64,000 nt of DNA from Roseateles_E sp005503085 (GTDB lineage: Bacteria > Pseudomonadota > Gammaproteobacteria > Burkholderiales > Burkholderiaceae_C): assembly GCF_028462495.1 (NCBI RefSeq), contig NZ_JAQOWX010000005.1, positions 1 to 64,000 of the forward strand, written 5' to 3'. The position numbers were made by a program, and so were the translations under genes. This document shows positions 39,501 through 47,520 of this stretch, piece after piece (the first letter of the stretch is position 1; the number at the start of each line of letters is the position of its first letter). The notes beneath the pieces are model-generated. The model searched no databases. It was not told the origin of the DNA and saw only the letters and a program-made list of their open reading frames with translations.

Positions 39501-39647
39501 ATGGCCATCTCGATCATGGGTGGCCTCATCGTCGCCACGGCGCTGACCCTGGTCTTCGTGCCAGCGCTGTACGCCGCGTGGTTCCGCGTCCGGCGCGACA
39601 GCCCGGCCGTGGTGCCCACCACGGCGTCGACGACGGCCACCGCTTGA
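36552..39647 (+). CDS. RND-family efflux pump (AcrB/HAE1-like)
   Basis: 1031 aa inner-membrane proton-driven pump with 12 predicted membrane helices and two large periplasmic loops. The proton-relay acidic pair is in LGLLVDDAIIAVEMM in TM4. The first helix and loop (NLSEWAVTHRPMVLF, RLEDPNFDVPQM) resemble the subgroup of RND pumps whose operons begin with a TetR gene. The substrate cannot be read from sequence; antibiotics, solvents and detergents are usual. It overlaps the adaptor gene by four bases. An SDR gene follows after 84 bases and may be co-transcribed. Confidence 0.93.
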   Translation: MKRFNLSEWAVTHRPMVLFLLIATLIVGGLSFSRLGRLEDPNFDVPQMTAIVVWPGATAQDVQDQVLNRIERRLQELDHFEYVRSFARQGYGGITLWMKGGSSTEELENAWYQVRKKIGDVRQEFPEGVRGPFFNDEYNDRYSVLYALSAPDLSMAELLVITEDVKRRIQGVAGAAKVDVLGKQAERVYVELSTRRLAALGIPPTAVFDALARQNLVAPAGSSDATHDRVQVRVDGGLHSAADVANVTVEVGGQLLRLSDIATVRSGYEDPPNMTIRHNGVPVLAIGVTMQANGNVLDFGRALDELLAQLRQELPMGVHIEQYADQPRVVADSVWEFERVFLEALAIVLAVSFLFLGWRTGIVVAASVPLVLGLVAAVMYAAGWNLDRISLGALIIALGLLVDDAIIAVEMMVVKLEQGWDRMRAATYVYTSTAFPMLTGTLITAAGFMPVGFAKSIAGQYAGGIFWIVGVALILSWLVAVVFTPYLGMLLLPKNLAAGSHHDVYDRPIYHRLRKVVDWAVQRRAWVLALTVLAFAVAGAGMLKVQQQFFPTASRPELLVDLRLREGASFAATEHQVKRLEALLAKDPDIEFFTAYTGAGTPRFYLSIQPELPNPGFAQFVVKTAGIEQRERVRARLMELFDKDEAFPDVRARVQRLEFGPPVGFPVQFRVIGPDKAQVREIAYRVRDTVRESPLVRDTQLDWNEQVRSVQVHVDQDKARLLGLSSADIQSLVQTTLDGAPVTQIRRGEELVDVVVRATPEERKNIGGLGDLQVFTRGGVTVPLSQLARIEPGFEEPVLWRRNRDMALTVRSDIVDGVQGPHATAQIRPSLQAIIDSLPPGYRIEEGGAIEESDKANKALFAVFPVMFAVMLTLLMIQLQSFSRLLIVFLTGPLALIGVVPALLLFQAPFGFVALLGVIALGGMIMRNSIILVDQIDQDIGRGVAPWTAIVDATVRRSRPVVLTAAAAVLAMIPLSRSVFWGPMAISIMGGLIVATALTLVFVPALYAAWFRVRRDSPAVVPTTASTTATA

Positions 39648-39731
39648 GGGATAGACACCTCGATTCGATATCCAAAACAGGCATTGGCAATAGCCTGTCA
39701 CTGGCAGATTCAAGTGGAAAGTGAGAGATCA

Positions 39732-40553
39732 ATGACAACAGATCAAAAACAACAGCCCGTGGCCATTGTCACCGGGGCGACGGCAGGCATTGGTGCGGCG
39801 ACCGCCCACGCGCTGCATGCCGCCGGCTACCGCGTGTTCGGGACCTACCGCAGGCCCCCGAAGACGAGGTTACCCGGCATCGACTATGTGGCCTGTGACG
39901 TGACCGACGACCTGACGGTTGAAGCGGCGGTGCGCGAGGTGCTTGCCAAGACCGGCCGTATCGATCTGCTGGTCAACAACGCAGGCCTTGGCTTGATCGG
40001 CGCTGCGGAGGAGTCTTCGCTCGAACAGGCCCGGTCCGTCTTCGATGTCAACCTCTTCGGCGTGATTCGCATGACCAACGCTGTTCTGCCCGCGATGCGC
40101 CAGCAGCGGTCGGGCCGCATCGTCAACATCAGCTCGGTGATGGGCCTGATTCCCGCGCCCTTCATGGCGCTGTACTCGTCGAGCAAACACGCTGTGGAGG
40201 GCTACTCGCAGTCGCTCGACCACGAACTCAGAGTCAGCGGGATCAGGGTCGTTCTCGTCGAACCGAGCTACACGCGCACCACGTTCGAGAGCAAGGCTTT
40301 GATGGCCGACCAGAAGAGCGAGCACTATGCGCTGGCGCGAGCGAACGCTGAAGCCGTGATGAACGCGGAGACTGCGAAAGCCGACCCACCGGAGGTCGTG
40401 GCCGAGACGATCGTCGCCGCTGCGACGGTTGCGAAGCCGCAACTGCGCTACGCCGCTGGTCGTGACGCCGCAACGGTCAGCTTGCTCAGGCGTTTTGTGC
40501 CGGCCTCGGCATTCGACAGGAGCTTGCGAAAGCGGATGCGGATGCCGGCATAG
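39732..40553 (+). CDS. Short-chain dehydrogenase/reductase
   Basis: 273 aa classical SDR. The cofactor motif TGATAGIG is near residues 14-21, NNAG near 90, the catalytic Ser in NISSVMG and the YxxxK pair in YSSSKHA. The tail after residue 190 is variable and gives no substrate clue. Closest in style are the oxidoreductases annotated with retinol/steroid-like SDRs. It follows the RND operon on the same strand, and the combination of pump plus SDR under one TetR regulator is a recurrent arrangement. A GAGAG stretch precedes ATG 39732. Confidence 0.87.
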   Translation: MTTDQKQQPVAIVTGATAGIGAATAHALHAAGYRVFGTYRRPPKTRLPGIDYVACDVTDDLTVEAAVREVLAKTGRIDLLVNNAGLGLIGAAEESSLEQARSVFDVNLFGVIRMTNAVLPAMRQQRSGRIVNISSVMGLIPAPFMALYSSSKHAVEGYSQSLDHELRVSGIRVVLVEPSYTRTTFESKALMADQKSEHYALARANAEAVMNAETAKADPPEVVAETIVAAATVAKPQLRYAAGRDAATVSLLRRFVPASAFDRSLRKRMRMPA

Positions 40554-40693
40554 GCAAAATAGCTTGACCTAGTATCGGCATCACCGGCCCAGCGCTCCAG
40601 GGTGGCGCGACTTTCTGATGCAAAAGCGAGCACGGCATGGCCCGCCCCACTTCGCGCCCTCAAAGCCGCGCCTGTCTTAGCCGCAGCCGACAC

Positions 40694-41677
40694 TCAGGTA
40701 TCAATCGTCACCTTGCCGTCCTTGACCACCTTGCCCCATTTGGCGGTCTCGGTCTCGATGAAGCGCTTGAACTTGTCGGCCGAACCGCCGCCGTCTTCGG
40801 CGCCGTACATGTCCAGCTTCTCCTGCACATCGGGCATGGCCAGCACGGTATTGACGTCGCGGTTGACCTTGTCGGTGATGGCCTTGGGCAGCTTGCCCGG
40901 GCCGGCCAGGCCATACCAGGTGGTGGCCTCGAAGCCCTCGAAACCCTGCTCCTGCATGGTGGGCACGGTGGGGTGGCCCTTGGCGCGCTTGGTGCGGGTC
41001 TGGGCCACCGCGATCACCTTGCCGCTCTTCACATGGGGCGTGGCCGCCGTCATCGTCTCGAAGCTGTACTGGATCTGGCCGCCCATGATGTCGGTCAGCA
41101 GCGGGCCGCTGCCCTTGTAGGGAATGTGCAGCGCGTCGACCTTGGCCTGCTGCTTGAACAGCTCCAGCGCCAGATGTTGCGCCGAGCCATTGCCGGCCGA
41201 GCCGAAGCTGATCTTGCCGGGCTCGGCCTTGCACAGCGCGGCGATGTCCTTGGCGGTCTTGGCCTGCTGGCCCGGGTGCGCGATCAGCAGATTGGGCGTG
41301 ACGCCCACCAGCACGATGGGCGTGAAGTCGCGCTCGATGTTGTAGCGCAGCTTGGGCTGCAGGCTGGGCGCCAGCGCATGGCTGTTGATATGGGCCATCA
41401 GCAGCACGCTGCCGTCGGCCGGCTGCTGCGCCACATACTCGGCCGCCAGCACGCCGGCCACGCCTGCCTTGTTCTCGATCAGCACCTGCTGGCCCCACAT
41501 CTGCGAGAGCTTCTGCCCGACCACCCGGGCCAGCGCATCGGTGCCGCCCCCTGGCGGGAAGCCGACGATGATGCGCACCGGGCCGGCCGGCCAGTCGCCC
41601 GCCTGGGCGCGCAGCCGGGGCGCGACGAGGCCGGCGGCGGCCGCACCGGCCGCCTGGATCAGGGTACGTCTTTGCAT
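40694..41677 (-). CDS. Bug-family (TctC-like) periplasmic solute-binding protein
   Basis: 327 aa. It begins with a twin-arginine-like signal (MQRRTLIQAAG) and continues into the Bug signature region PVRIIVGFPPGGGTD. These proteins, greatly expanded in Burkholderiales, bind small carboxylates, usually for tripartite tricarboxylate transporters. No transporter membrane subunits are encoded nearby, as is common for orphan Bug proteins, which may serve as sensors or use distant TctAB. AGGAGA precedes ATG 41677. It is the last gene of the leftward aminotransferase-hydratase-Bug operon and hints that the pathway substrate is an organic acid. Confidence 0.88.
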   Translation of the reverse strand: MQRRTLIQAAGAAAAGLVAPRLRAQAGDWPAGPVRIIVGFPPGGGTDALARVVGQKLSQMWGQQVLIENKAGVAGVLAAEYVAQQPADGSVLLMAHINSHALAPSLQPKLRYNIERDFTPIVLVGVTPNLLIAHPGQQAKTAKDIAALCKAEPGKISFGSAGNGSAQHLALELFKQQAKVDALHIPYKGSGPLLTDIMGGQIQYSFETMTAATPHVKSGKVIAVAQTRTKRAKGHPTVPTMQEQGFEGFEATTWYGLAGPGKLPKAITDKVNRDVNTVLAMPDVQEKLDMYGAEDGGGSADKFKRFIETETAKWGKVVKDGKVTIDT

Positions 41678-41738
41678 GCTTTGTCTCCTGTTGTGATGGG
41701 AAATCGAGCGAAGGAACGCGCGGTCGATCAGAACAGCA

Positions 41739-42488
41739 TCAAACCAGCACCAAACGCACCGGGGGCAGGCCGGCGATCTGCCCCAGTGCCTCGCCGGGGC
41801 CTTCGGGCAGATAGGCACCGGTATAGGTGCCGGTGGTGATCAGCGTGCCGGGCGGGACGGCCTGGCCGCGCTCACGGCAATGATTGAGCACCCAGACCAG
41901 CAGGCGGCGCGGATCGCCGGCCGGGTTGGCGGGCAGAGTCGGGGCGATGTCGCGGCCGTCGAACTGCCAGCTCAGTGCGGGCGCAATGAATGGGAAGGCC
42001 GGGTCATAGGGCACACAGGCGCCGGCGACCAGCGCGCCGTGGTTCTGCAGATCGGCCAGCTGGGCCAGCGGTGCCAGCGGCTTGTTGTCGCCATGGGGGC
42101 GCAGGCGGCTGGCGACCAGCTCGATGGCGGCACAGACGCCGTCGACGCCGGCCAGCGCTTCCTCGAGGCCATAGGGCTGCGGACGCACCGGGAACTCGCG
42201 GCCGATCCGGAACGCGATCTCCAGCTCCAGGCCCATAAAGCGGCCGAAGCGGGCCGGCTGCAGGCGTGCCGGACTGAGCAGCACCTGCGGCAGCGGTGCG
42301 CCCTGGGCCGGGCCGTCGGCGCCCTTGGCCCCGACCTTCCAGCCCGCTGCCTGCTGGCCGCGCAGCAGCAGGGTCAGGTCTTGCACCGTGTATGACGAGG
42401 CGGCGTCGAGAGGTGTCAGTTCGAGCGGCAGCGCGACCGGCCCGTCCATCCAGGCCTGGGTCAGCAGGGCGGCCAGATCAGCGTCCAT
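41739..42488 (-). CDS. 2-keto-4-pentenoate hydratase-like protein (FAH superfamily)
   Basis: 249 aa resembling MhpD-type hydratases. Metal-binding Glu88 and Glu90 lie in GLELEIAF, and a lysine in GWKVGAK matches the active-site lysine position. The family hydrates 2-oxo-4-pentenoates or decarboxylates related oxo acids. The true substrate here is unknown because no ring-cleavage genes are present. It starts two bases after the aminotransferase stop and is followed by the Bug gene, so it belongs to the leftward half of the GntR-controlled divergent cluster. Confidence 0.78.
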   Translation of the reverse strand: MDADLAALLTQAWMDGPVALPLELTPLDAASSYTVQDLTLLLRGQQAAGWKVGAKGADGPAQGAPLPQVLLSPARLQPARFGRFMGLELEIAFRIGREFPVRPQPYGLEEALAGVDGVCAAIELVASRLRPHGDNKPLAPLAQLADLQNHGALVAGACVPYDPAFPFIAPALSWQFDGRDIAPTLPANPAGDPRRLLVWVLNHCRERGQAVPPGTLITTGTYTGAYLPEGPGEALGQIAGLPPVRLVLV

Positions 42489-42490
42489 GC

Positions 42491-43726
42491 TCAGCCCCGC
42501 TTCAGTGCGGCTGCCGCGTGGGCGGCGAAATAATCCATCGCCGCTTGCACGCCGCTGCCGGCGAGCCGGACGCCGGCCAGCTTCAGCCCCATCTCGCAGC
42601 CGGCCAGCGTGGCCAGCAGGGTCAGGTCATTGCTGTCGCCCAGATGGCCGATGCGGAACATGCGGCCCTTGAGCTTGCCCAGGCCGGTGCCCAGCGACAT
42701 GTCGAAGCGCTCGTAGATCAGCCGGCGCACCGCGTCGGCATCGACGCCCGCCGGCATGATGACCCCGGTCAGCACCGGCGAGTAGACGGCCGGATCGGCG
42801 CACTGGATGGGCAGGCCCCAGGCCGTGACTGCGGCGCGCACGCCGGCGCCCCAGCGCTGGTGGCGGGCGAACACCGCGTCCAGCCCTTCGGCGGCCAGCA
42901 TCTCCAGCGCCTCGTGCAGGCCATAGAGCAGATTGGTATTGGGTGTCGAGGGCCAGTAGCCGTCCTTGTTCATCTCCAGCATCTCGTCCCAGGCCCAGTA
43001 GGCCTTGGGCAGCTGGGCGCTCCTGGCGGCCTCCAGCGCGCGCGCCGAGGGCACGTTGAAGCTGATGCCCGGCGGCAGCATCAGGCCTTTCTGCGAGCCG
43101 CTGACCGTCACGTCCACACCCCATTCGTCATGCCGGTAGTCGGCGCTGGCCAGGCCCGAGATCGTGTCGACCAGCAGCAGGGCCGGGTGGCCGGCCGCGT
43201 CGATGGCGCGGCGCACCGCGGCGATGTCCGAGGTCACGCCGGTCGAGGTCTCGTTGTGCACGACGCAGACGGCCTTGATCTTCTTGTCGACGTCCTTCTT
43301 CAGCCGCGCCTCGATCAGCTCGGCCTGCACGCCGCGCCGCCAGCTCGGCGCCTGCGGCAGGTGCTCGTCCTCGCCGGCCCAGGCCAGGATCTCGGGCTTG
43401 AGCCCCAGCCGCAGCGCCAGCTTGGCCCATAGCGCGGCGAAGTGGCCGGTCTCGTACATCAGCACCTCGTCGCCGGGGCTCAGGGTGTTGACCAGGGCCG
43501 CCTCCCAGGCGCCTGTGCCCGAGGCCGGGTAGATCAGGACCGGCTGCCGGGTCTTGAAGATGGGCTTGATGTCGGCCAGCAGCTGCCGGCCCAGCGCGCC
43601 GAACTCGGGGCCGCGATGGTCGATGGTGGGCAGGCTCATCGCGCGCAGGATGCGGTCCGGCACCGGGCTGGGGCCGGGGATCTGCAGGAAGTGGCGGCCG
43701 GTGGGGTGGTGGTCGAGCTGGAGCAT
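42491..43726 (-). CDS. Class V aminotransferase, serine/alanine-glyoxylate type
   Basis: 411 aa PLP enzyme. The N-terminal QIPGPSPVPDRIL motif and the PLP lysine in VSGSQKGL are characteristic of the alanine/serine-glyoxylate aminotransferase group, which also contains AEP aminotransferases and aspartate-glyoxylate enzymes. Serine or a related amino acid as donor and glyoxylate or pyruvate as acceptor are most likely, but specificity cannot be read here. ATG 43726 gives the expected N-terminus; the frame is open upstream into the operator region. It is the first gene of the leftward operon facing the GntR regulator. Confidence 0.83.
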   Translation of the reverse strand: MLQLDHHPTGRHFLQIPGPSPVPDRILRAMSLPTIDHRGPEFGALGRQLLADIKPIFKTRQPVLIYPASGTGAWEAALVNTLSPGDEVLMYETGHFAALWAKLALRLGLKPEILAWAGEDEHLPQAPSWRRGVQAELIEARLKKDVDKKIKAVCVVHNETSTGVTSDIAAVRRAIDAAGHPALLLVDTISGLASADYRHDEWGVDVTVSGSQKGLMLPPGISFNVPSARALEAARSAQLPKAYWAWDEMLEMNKDGYWPSTPNTNLLYGLHEALEMLAAEGLDAVFARHQRWGAGVRAAVTAWGLPIQCADPAVYSPVLTGVIMPAGVDADAVRRLIYERFDMSLGTGLGKLKGRMFRIGHLGDSNDLTLLATLAGCEMGLKLAGVRLAGSGVQAAMDYFAAHAAAALKRG

Positions 43727-43759
43727 GGGGGTCTTTCCGAGTTCTTTGCCTTGGGCTAG

Positions 43760-43773
43760 TTTTGCATGCAAAA
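43760..43773. promoter_or_regulatory. GntR operator 1, perfect palindrome
   Basis: TTTTGCATGCAAAA is a perfect 14-bp palindrome, 34 bases upstream of the aminotransferase start. A second copy of its core lies at 43827, with centres 66 bp apart. Confidence 0.72.
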
Positions 43774-43826
43774 ACAAGGGCTGCACCTTGGAATACCCTT
43801 AATCATTGGCTTCTTGGGGGTAAAAA

Positions 43827-43838
43827 TTTGCATGCAAA
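43827..43838. promoter_or_regulatory. GntR operator 2, perfect palindrome
   Basis: TTTGCATGCAAA repeats the core of the site at 43760 exactly, 24 bases before the regulator start. Two identical dyads about six helical turns apart between divergent genes suggest cooperative binding or looping by the adjacent GntR protein. Confidence 0.72.
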
Positions 43839-43861
43839 ATATGGCGAAGGAGTTTTCAGCC

Positions 43862-44551
43862 ATGGCCGAGATCGTCAAGATGTCCCACCTGGCCCTGCAT
43901 GAGCAGGTGTCCGCGCGCCTGCGCACCATGCTGGTCGAAGGCCGGATCGCGCCGGGCGCCAAGCTCAACGAGCGCGAGCTCAGCGAGCAGCTGCAGGTCT
44001 CGCGCACCCCGCTGCGCGAGGCCATCAAGTTGCTGGCCGCCGAGGGGCTGGTGGACCTCTTGCCCAACCGCGGCGCGGTCGCGGTCAAGCTGACCGAGGC
44101 CGATGTGATGCACAGCTTCGAGCTGCTGGCCGAGCTGGAGGGCCTGTCCGGCGCGCTGGCGGCCGAGCGCATTGCCGAGGCCGAGATCGCCGAGCTGCGC
44201 GCCCTGCATTTCGAGATGATGGCCTGCCATGCGCGGCGCGATCTGTCCGGCTACTACCGGCTCAATGCCCGCATCCACAGCGCGATCAACGAGGCGGCCG
44301 GCAACCCGGTGCTGGCCCAGACCTATCGCGCGATCAATGCCCGCGTGCAGTCGCTGCGCTTTCGCACCAACCAGGACGAGGCCAAATGGGCGCGCGCGCT
44401 GGCCGAGCACCAGCAGATGATCGAGGCGCTGGCCGCGCGCGATGGCGCCCGGCTGCGCGAGGTGCTGATCCAGCATGTGCTGGCCAAGCGCGACGCGGTG
44501 CTGGCCCTGCTGCGGGACGGGGCTATCTATCCGGCCGAGGCCGCTCGATGA
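43862..44551 (+). CDS. GntR/FadR-subfamily (FCD) transcriptional regulator
   Basis: 229 aa. A winged helix-turn-helix at about residues 10-75 (NERELSEQLQVSRTPLREAI) is followed by an all-helical FCD effector domain. Three histidines that usually hold a metal in FCD proteins are visible (RIHSAI, AEHQQM, IQHVLA). Such regulators usually respond to the carboxylate substrate of the adjacent pathway. AAGGAG at 43847-43852 selects ATG 43862 over open upstream codons. Its stop overlaps the start of the FAD/Fe-S dehydrogenase gene. Twin palindromes in its promoter are the likely binding sites. Confidence 0.9.
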   Translation: MAEIVKMSHLALHEQVSARLRTMLVEGRIAPGAKLNERELSEQLQVSRTPLREAIKLLAAEGLVDLLPNRGAVAVKLTEADVMHSFELLAELEGLSGALAAERIAEAEIAELRALHFEMMACHARRDLSGYYRLNARIHSAINEAAGNPVLAQTYRAINARVQSLRFRTNQDEAKWARALAEHQQMIEALAARDGARLREVLIQHVLAKRDAVLALLRDGAIYPAEAAR

Positions 44552-47520
44552 GCGGCGATGTGCTGCTGATGGAGCAGCGCCTGCGCCGCGAGACCGAGGG
44601 CGAGGTGAAGTTCGATGCCGGCTCGCGTGGCCGCTATGCCACCGACGCCTCGATCTACCAGATCATGCCGCTGGGTGTGTTCGTGCCCAGGACCGAGCGC
44701 GACATCGCCACCGCGATCGCGATCGCCGGCGAGCTGAAGATCCCGGTGCTGCCGCGCGGCGGCGGCACCAGCCAGTGTGGCCAGACCACCGGCGCGGCCC
44801 TGGTGATCGACAACAGCAAGCACTTTCGCCGCGTGCTGAACGTCGATGTCGAGCAGCGCCGCGCCACGGTCGAACCGGGCCTGGTGCTGGACCATCTGAA
44901 TGCGCAGCTCAAGCCCCATGGGCTCTGGTATCCGGTCGATGTCTCGACCAGCGCCCAGGCCACCTTGGGCGGCATGGCCGGCAACAATTCCTGCGGCTCG
45001 CGCTCGATCGCCTACGGCAATATGGTGCACAACGTGGTCGGCGCCAGCGCCTGGCTGTCCGATGGCTCGCTCGTGGATTTCGGGCCGGTGTCAGGTCTTG
45101 CCGCCGGCCGTGCGGCCGGGATCGCCGAGTTCGTGCGTGGTCTGGCGCTGAGCCATCGCGCCGAGCTGGCCGAGCACTGGCCCAAGGTTCTGCGCCGCGT
45201 CGGCGGCTACAACCTCGACATCTTCGACTGCCAGAACGAGCGGCCCTATACCGACGACGGCAGCGTCAACCTGGCCCATCTGCTGATCGGCTCGGAGGGC
45301 ACGCTGGCCTACACCCGCAGCCTGAGCCTGCAGCTGGCCGAGCTGCCGCGCGCCAAGGTGCTGGGCGTGGTCAATTTCGAGAGCTTTCATGCGGCGATGG
45401 ATGCGGCCCAGCACATCGTCAAGCTGGGCCCCAGTGCGGTCGAGCTGGTCGACCGCACGATGATAGAGCTGAGCCTGGCCAACCCGGCCTTCAGGCCGAC
45501 GATAGAGACCGCGCTGATCGGCCGTCCGGCAGCCATCCTGCTGGTCGAGTTCTCCGGCCCGCAGAAATCGCCCCTGCTGAGGCAGCTGGCCGAGCTGGTC
45601 GAGCTGATGGGCGAGCTGGGCCTGCCGGGCACGGTGGTGGAGATGGCCGACGAGGCGCCGCAGAAAAACCTCTGGGAGGTGCGCAAGGCCGGGCTCAACA
45701 TCATGATGAGCCTGAAGGGCGACGGCAAGCCGGTGTCCTTCATCGAGGACTGCGCGGTGCCGCTGCAGCATCTGGCCGAGTACACCGACGCGCTGACCGA
45801 GGTGTTCGCGCGTCACGGCAGCCGCGGCACCTGGTATGCCCATGCCTCGGTCGGCACCCTGCATGTGCGGCCCATCCTGGACATGCGCCGCGACGGCGCG
45901 CTGAAGATGCGGGCGATGGCCGAGGAGGCCTCGGCCCTGGTGCGCAAGTTCAAGGGCGCCTACAGCGGCGAGCATGGCGACGGCCTGTGCCGCGGCGAGT
46001 GGATTGAATGGCAGTTCGGCCCCAAGCTCAATGAGGCCTTCCGCGCGATCAAGCAGCATATGGATCCGGCCGGTCTGTTCAACCCCGGCAAGATCATCGA
46101 CCCGCCGAAGATGGACGAGGGCGCGCTGTTCCGTTTCCCGCCGGCCTCGGCACCCAAGCCCTACCGCACGATTACCTTGAGGCCGGCGCTGGACTGGTCG
46201 GCCTGGAATGTGCAGAACGATCCGGTCACCGAGGCCACGACCGCGCCCGGCAGCGGCGGCGACAGCACCGGCGGCCTGGCCAAGGCGGTCGAGATGTGCA
46301 ATAACAATGGCCACTGCCGCAAGTTCGACGCCGGCACCATGTGCCCCAGCTACCGCGTCACCCGCGACGAGCAACACCTGACCCGCGGCCGCGCCAACAC
46401 GCTGCGGCTGGCGCTGTCGGGCCAGCTGGGCGAGGGCGCCTTCACCGGCGAGGCGATGGCCGAGACGATGGCCTTGTGCGTCGGCTGCAAGGGCTGCAAG
46501 CGCGACTGCCCCACCGGCGTCGACATGGCGCGGATGAAGATCGAGTTCCTGTCGCACTACAAGGCCAGGCATGGGCGGACGCTGAAGGACCGGCTGGTCG
46601 CCGCGCTGCCCGACTACGCGGCCTGGGGGGCGCGTGCGCCCTGGCTTTTCAATCTGCGCCTGCCGGGGCTGACCGAAAAACTACTTGGTTTCTCGGCCAA
46701 GCGCAGCCTGCCGCGCTGGCGCCGCGACACCTTCTGGCGCGCACCGGACGAGGGCCTGTTCTCCAGTCTTGAGGCCACCTTGGCGGCGGGCGAGAAGGCA
46801 GCCGTGCTCTTCGTCGACACCTTCAACGGCAGCTTCGAGAGCGAGAACGCGCTGGCCGCCGCCCGCGTGCTGAAGGCGGCCGGCTATACCCTGCACCAGG
46901 TGAGCAAGGACGGCGGCCAGCACTGCTGCGGCCGCACCTATCTGGCCAGCGGCCAGGTCGATGAGGCCAAGGCCAGGGCGGGTGCGCTGATCACCGCGCT
47001 GCTGCCGCTGGCCAGCGCCGGCATCGCGGTGGTGGGCCTGGAGCCCTCCTGCCTGCTGACCCTGCGCGACGAGGCTCTGGTGATGGGCCTGGGCGAACCG
47101 GCCCAGGTCGTCGGCGCCCAGGCGCTGATGTTCGAGGAGTTCATCGCCCGCGAGGCCAGGGCCGGCCGCTTCGATCTGAAATTCAGGTCTGCGGAGGCGC
47201 CCATCCTGCTGCACGGACATTGCCATCAGAAGGCCTTCGGCGCGGTGACTCCCATCCTCGAGGTGCTGCGGCTGATTCCCGGTGCGAGCCCGGAGCTGAT
47301 CGAGAGCAGCTGCTGCGGCATGGCCGGCAGCTTCGGCTACGAGGCCAGGCACTACGAGGTGTCGATGCAGATGGCCGAGCTGAGCCTGCTGCCTGCGATC
47401 CGCGCCCGGCCCGAGGCCATCGTCGTGGCCGATGGCACCAGCTGCCGGCATCAGATCAAGGATGGCGCGCAGCGCGAGGCTGTTCATGTGGCGCGGCTGC
47501 TGGAGCGATTGATGACCTGA
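44548..47520 (+). CDS. FAD-linked / iron-sulfur D-2-hydroxyacid dehydrogenase (YdiJ-like)
   Basis: 990 aa, close in size to E. coli YdiJ (about 1018). An N-terminal FAD-binding domain of the vanillyl-alcohol-oxidase fold (PRGGGTSQCGQTTG region, about 60-80) is followed by the FAD-linked oxidase C-terminal domain. Fe-S motifs come next (CNNNGHC...CPSY and CVGCKGCKRDCP), then cysteine-rich CCG-type domains (QHCCGRTYLASGQ, ESSCCGMAGSFG). Relatives oxidise D-lactate, glycolate or D-2-hydroxyglutarate and pass electrons to the respiratory chain. It is translationally coupled to the GntR regulator. Its last 65 bases overlap the 3' end of the opposite-strand GH13 gene. Confidence 0.87.
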   Translation: MSGDVLLMEQRLRRETEGEVKFDAGSRGRYATDASIYQIMPLGVFVPRTERDIATAIAIAGELKIPVLPRGGGTSQCGQTTGAALVIDNSKHFRRVLNVDVEQRRATVEPGLVLDHLNAQLKPHGLWYPVDVSTSAQATLGGMAGNNSCGSRSIAYGNMVHNVVGASAWLSDGSLVDFGPVSGLAAGRAAGIAEFVRGLALSHRAELAEHWPKVLRRVGGYNLDIFDCQNERPYTDDGSVNLAHLLIGSEGTLAYTRSLSLQLAELPRAKVLGVVNFESFHAAMDAAQHIVKLGPSAVELVDRTMIELSLANPAFRPTIETALIGRPAAILLVEFSGPQKSPLLRQLAELVELMGELGLPGTVVEMADEAPQKNLWEVRKAGLNIMMSLKGDGKPVSFIEDCAVPLQHLAEYTDALTEVFARHGSRGTWYAHASVGTLHVRPILDMRRDGALKMRAMAEEASALVRKFKGAYSGEHGDGLCRGEWIEWQFGPKLNEAFRAIKQHMDPAGLFNPGKIIDPPKMDEGALFRFPPASAPKPYRTITLRPALDWSAWNVQNDPVTEATTAPGSGGDSTGGLAKAVEMCNNNGHCRKFDAGTMCPSYRVTRDEQHLTRGRANTLRLALSGQLGEGAFTGEAMAETMALCVGCKGCKRDCPTGVDMARMKIEFLSHYKARHGRTLKDRLVAALPDYAAWGARAPWLFNLRLPGLTEKLLGFSAKRSLPRWRRDTFWRAPDEGLFSSLEATLAAGEKAAVLFVDTFNGSFESENALAAARVLKAAGYTLHQVSKDGGQHCCGRTYLASGQVDEAKARAGALITALLPLASAGIAVVGLEPSCLLTLRDEALVMGLGEPAQVVGAQALMFEEFIAREARAGRFDLKFRSAEAPILLHGHCHQKAFGAVTPILEVLRLIPGASPELIESSCCGMAGSFGYEARHYEVSMQMAELSLLPAIRARPEAIVVADGTSCRHQIKDGAQREAVHVARLLERLMT

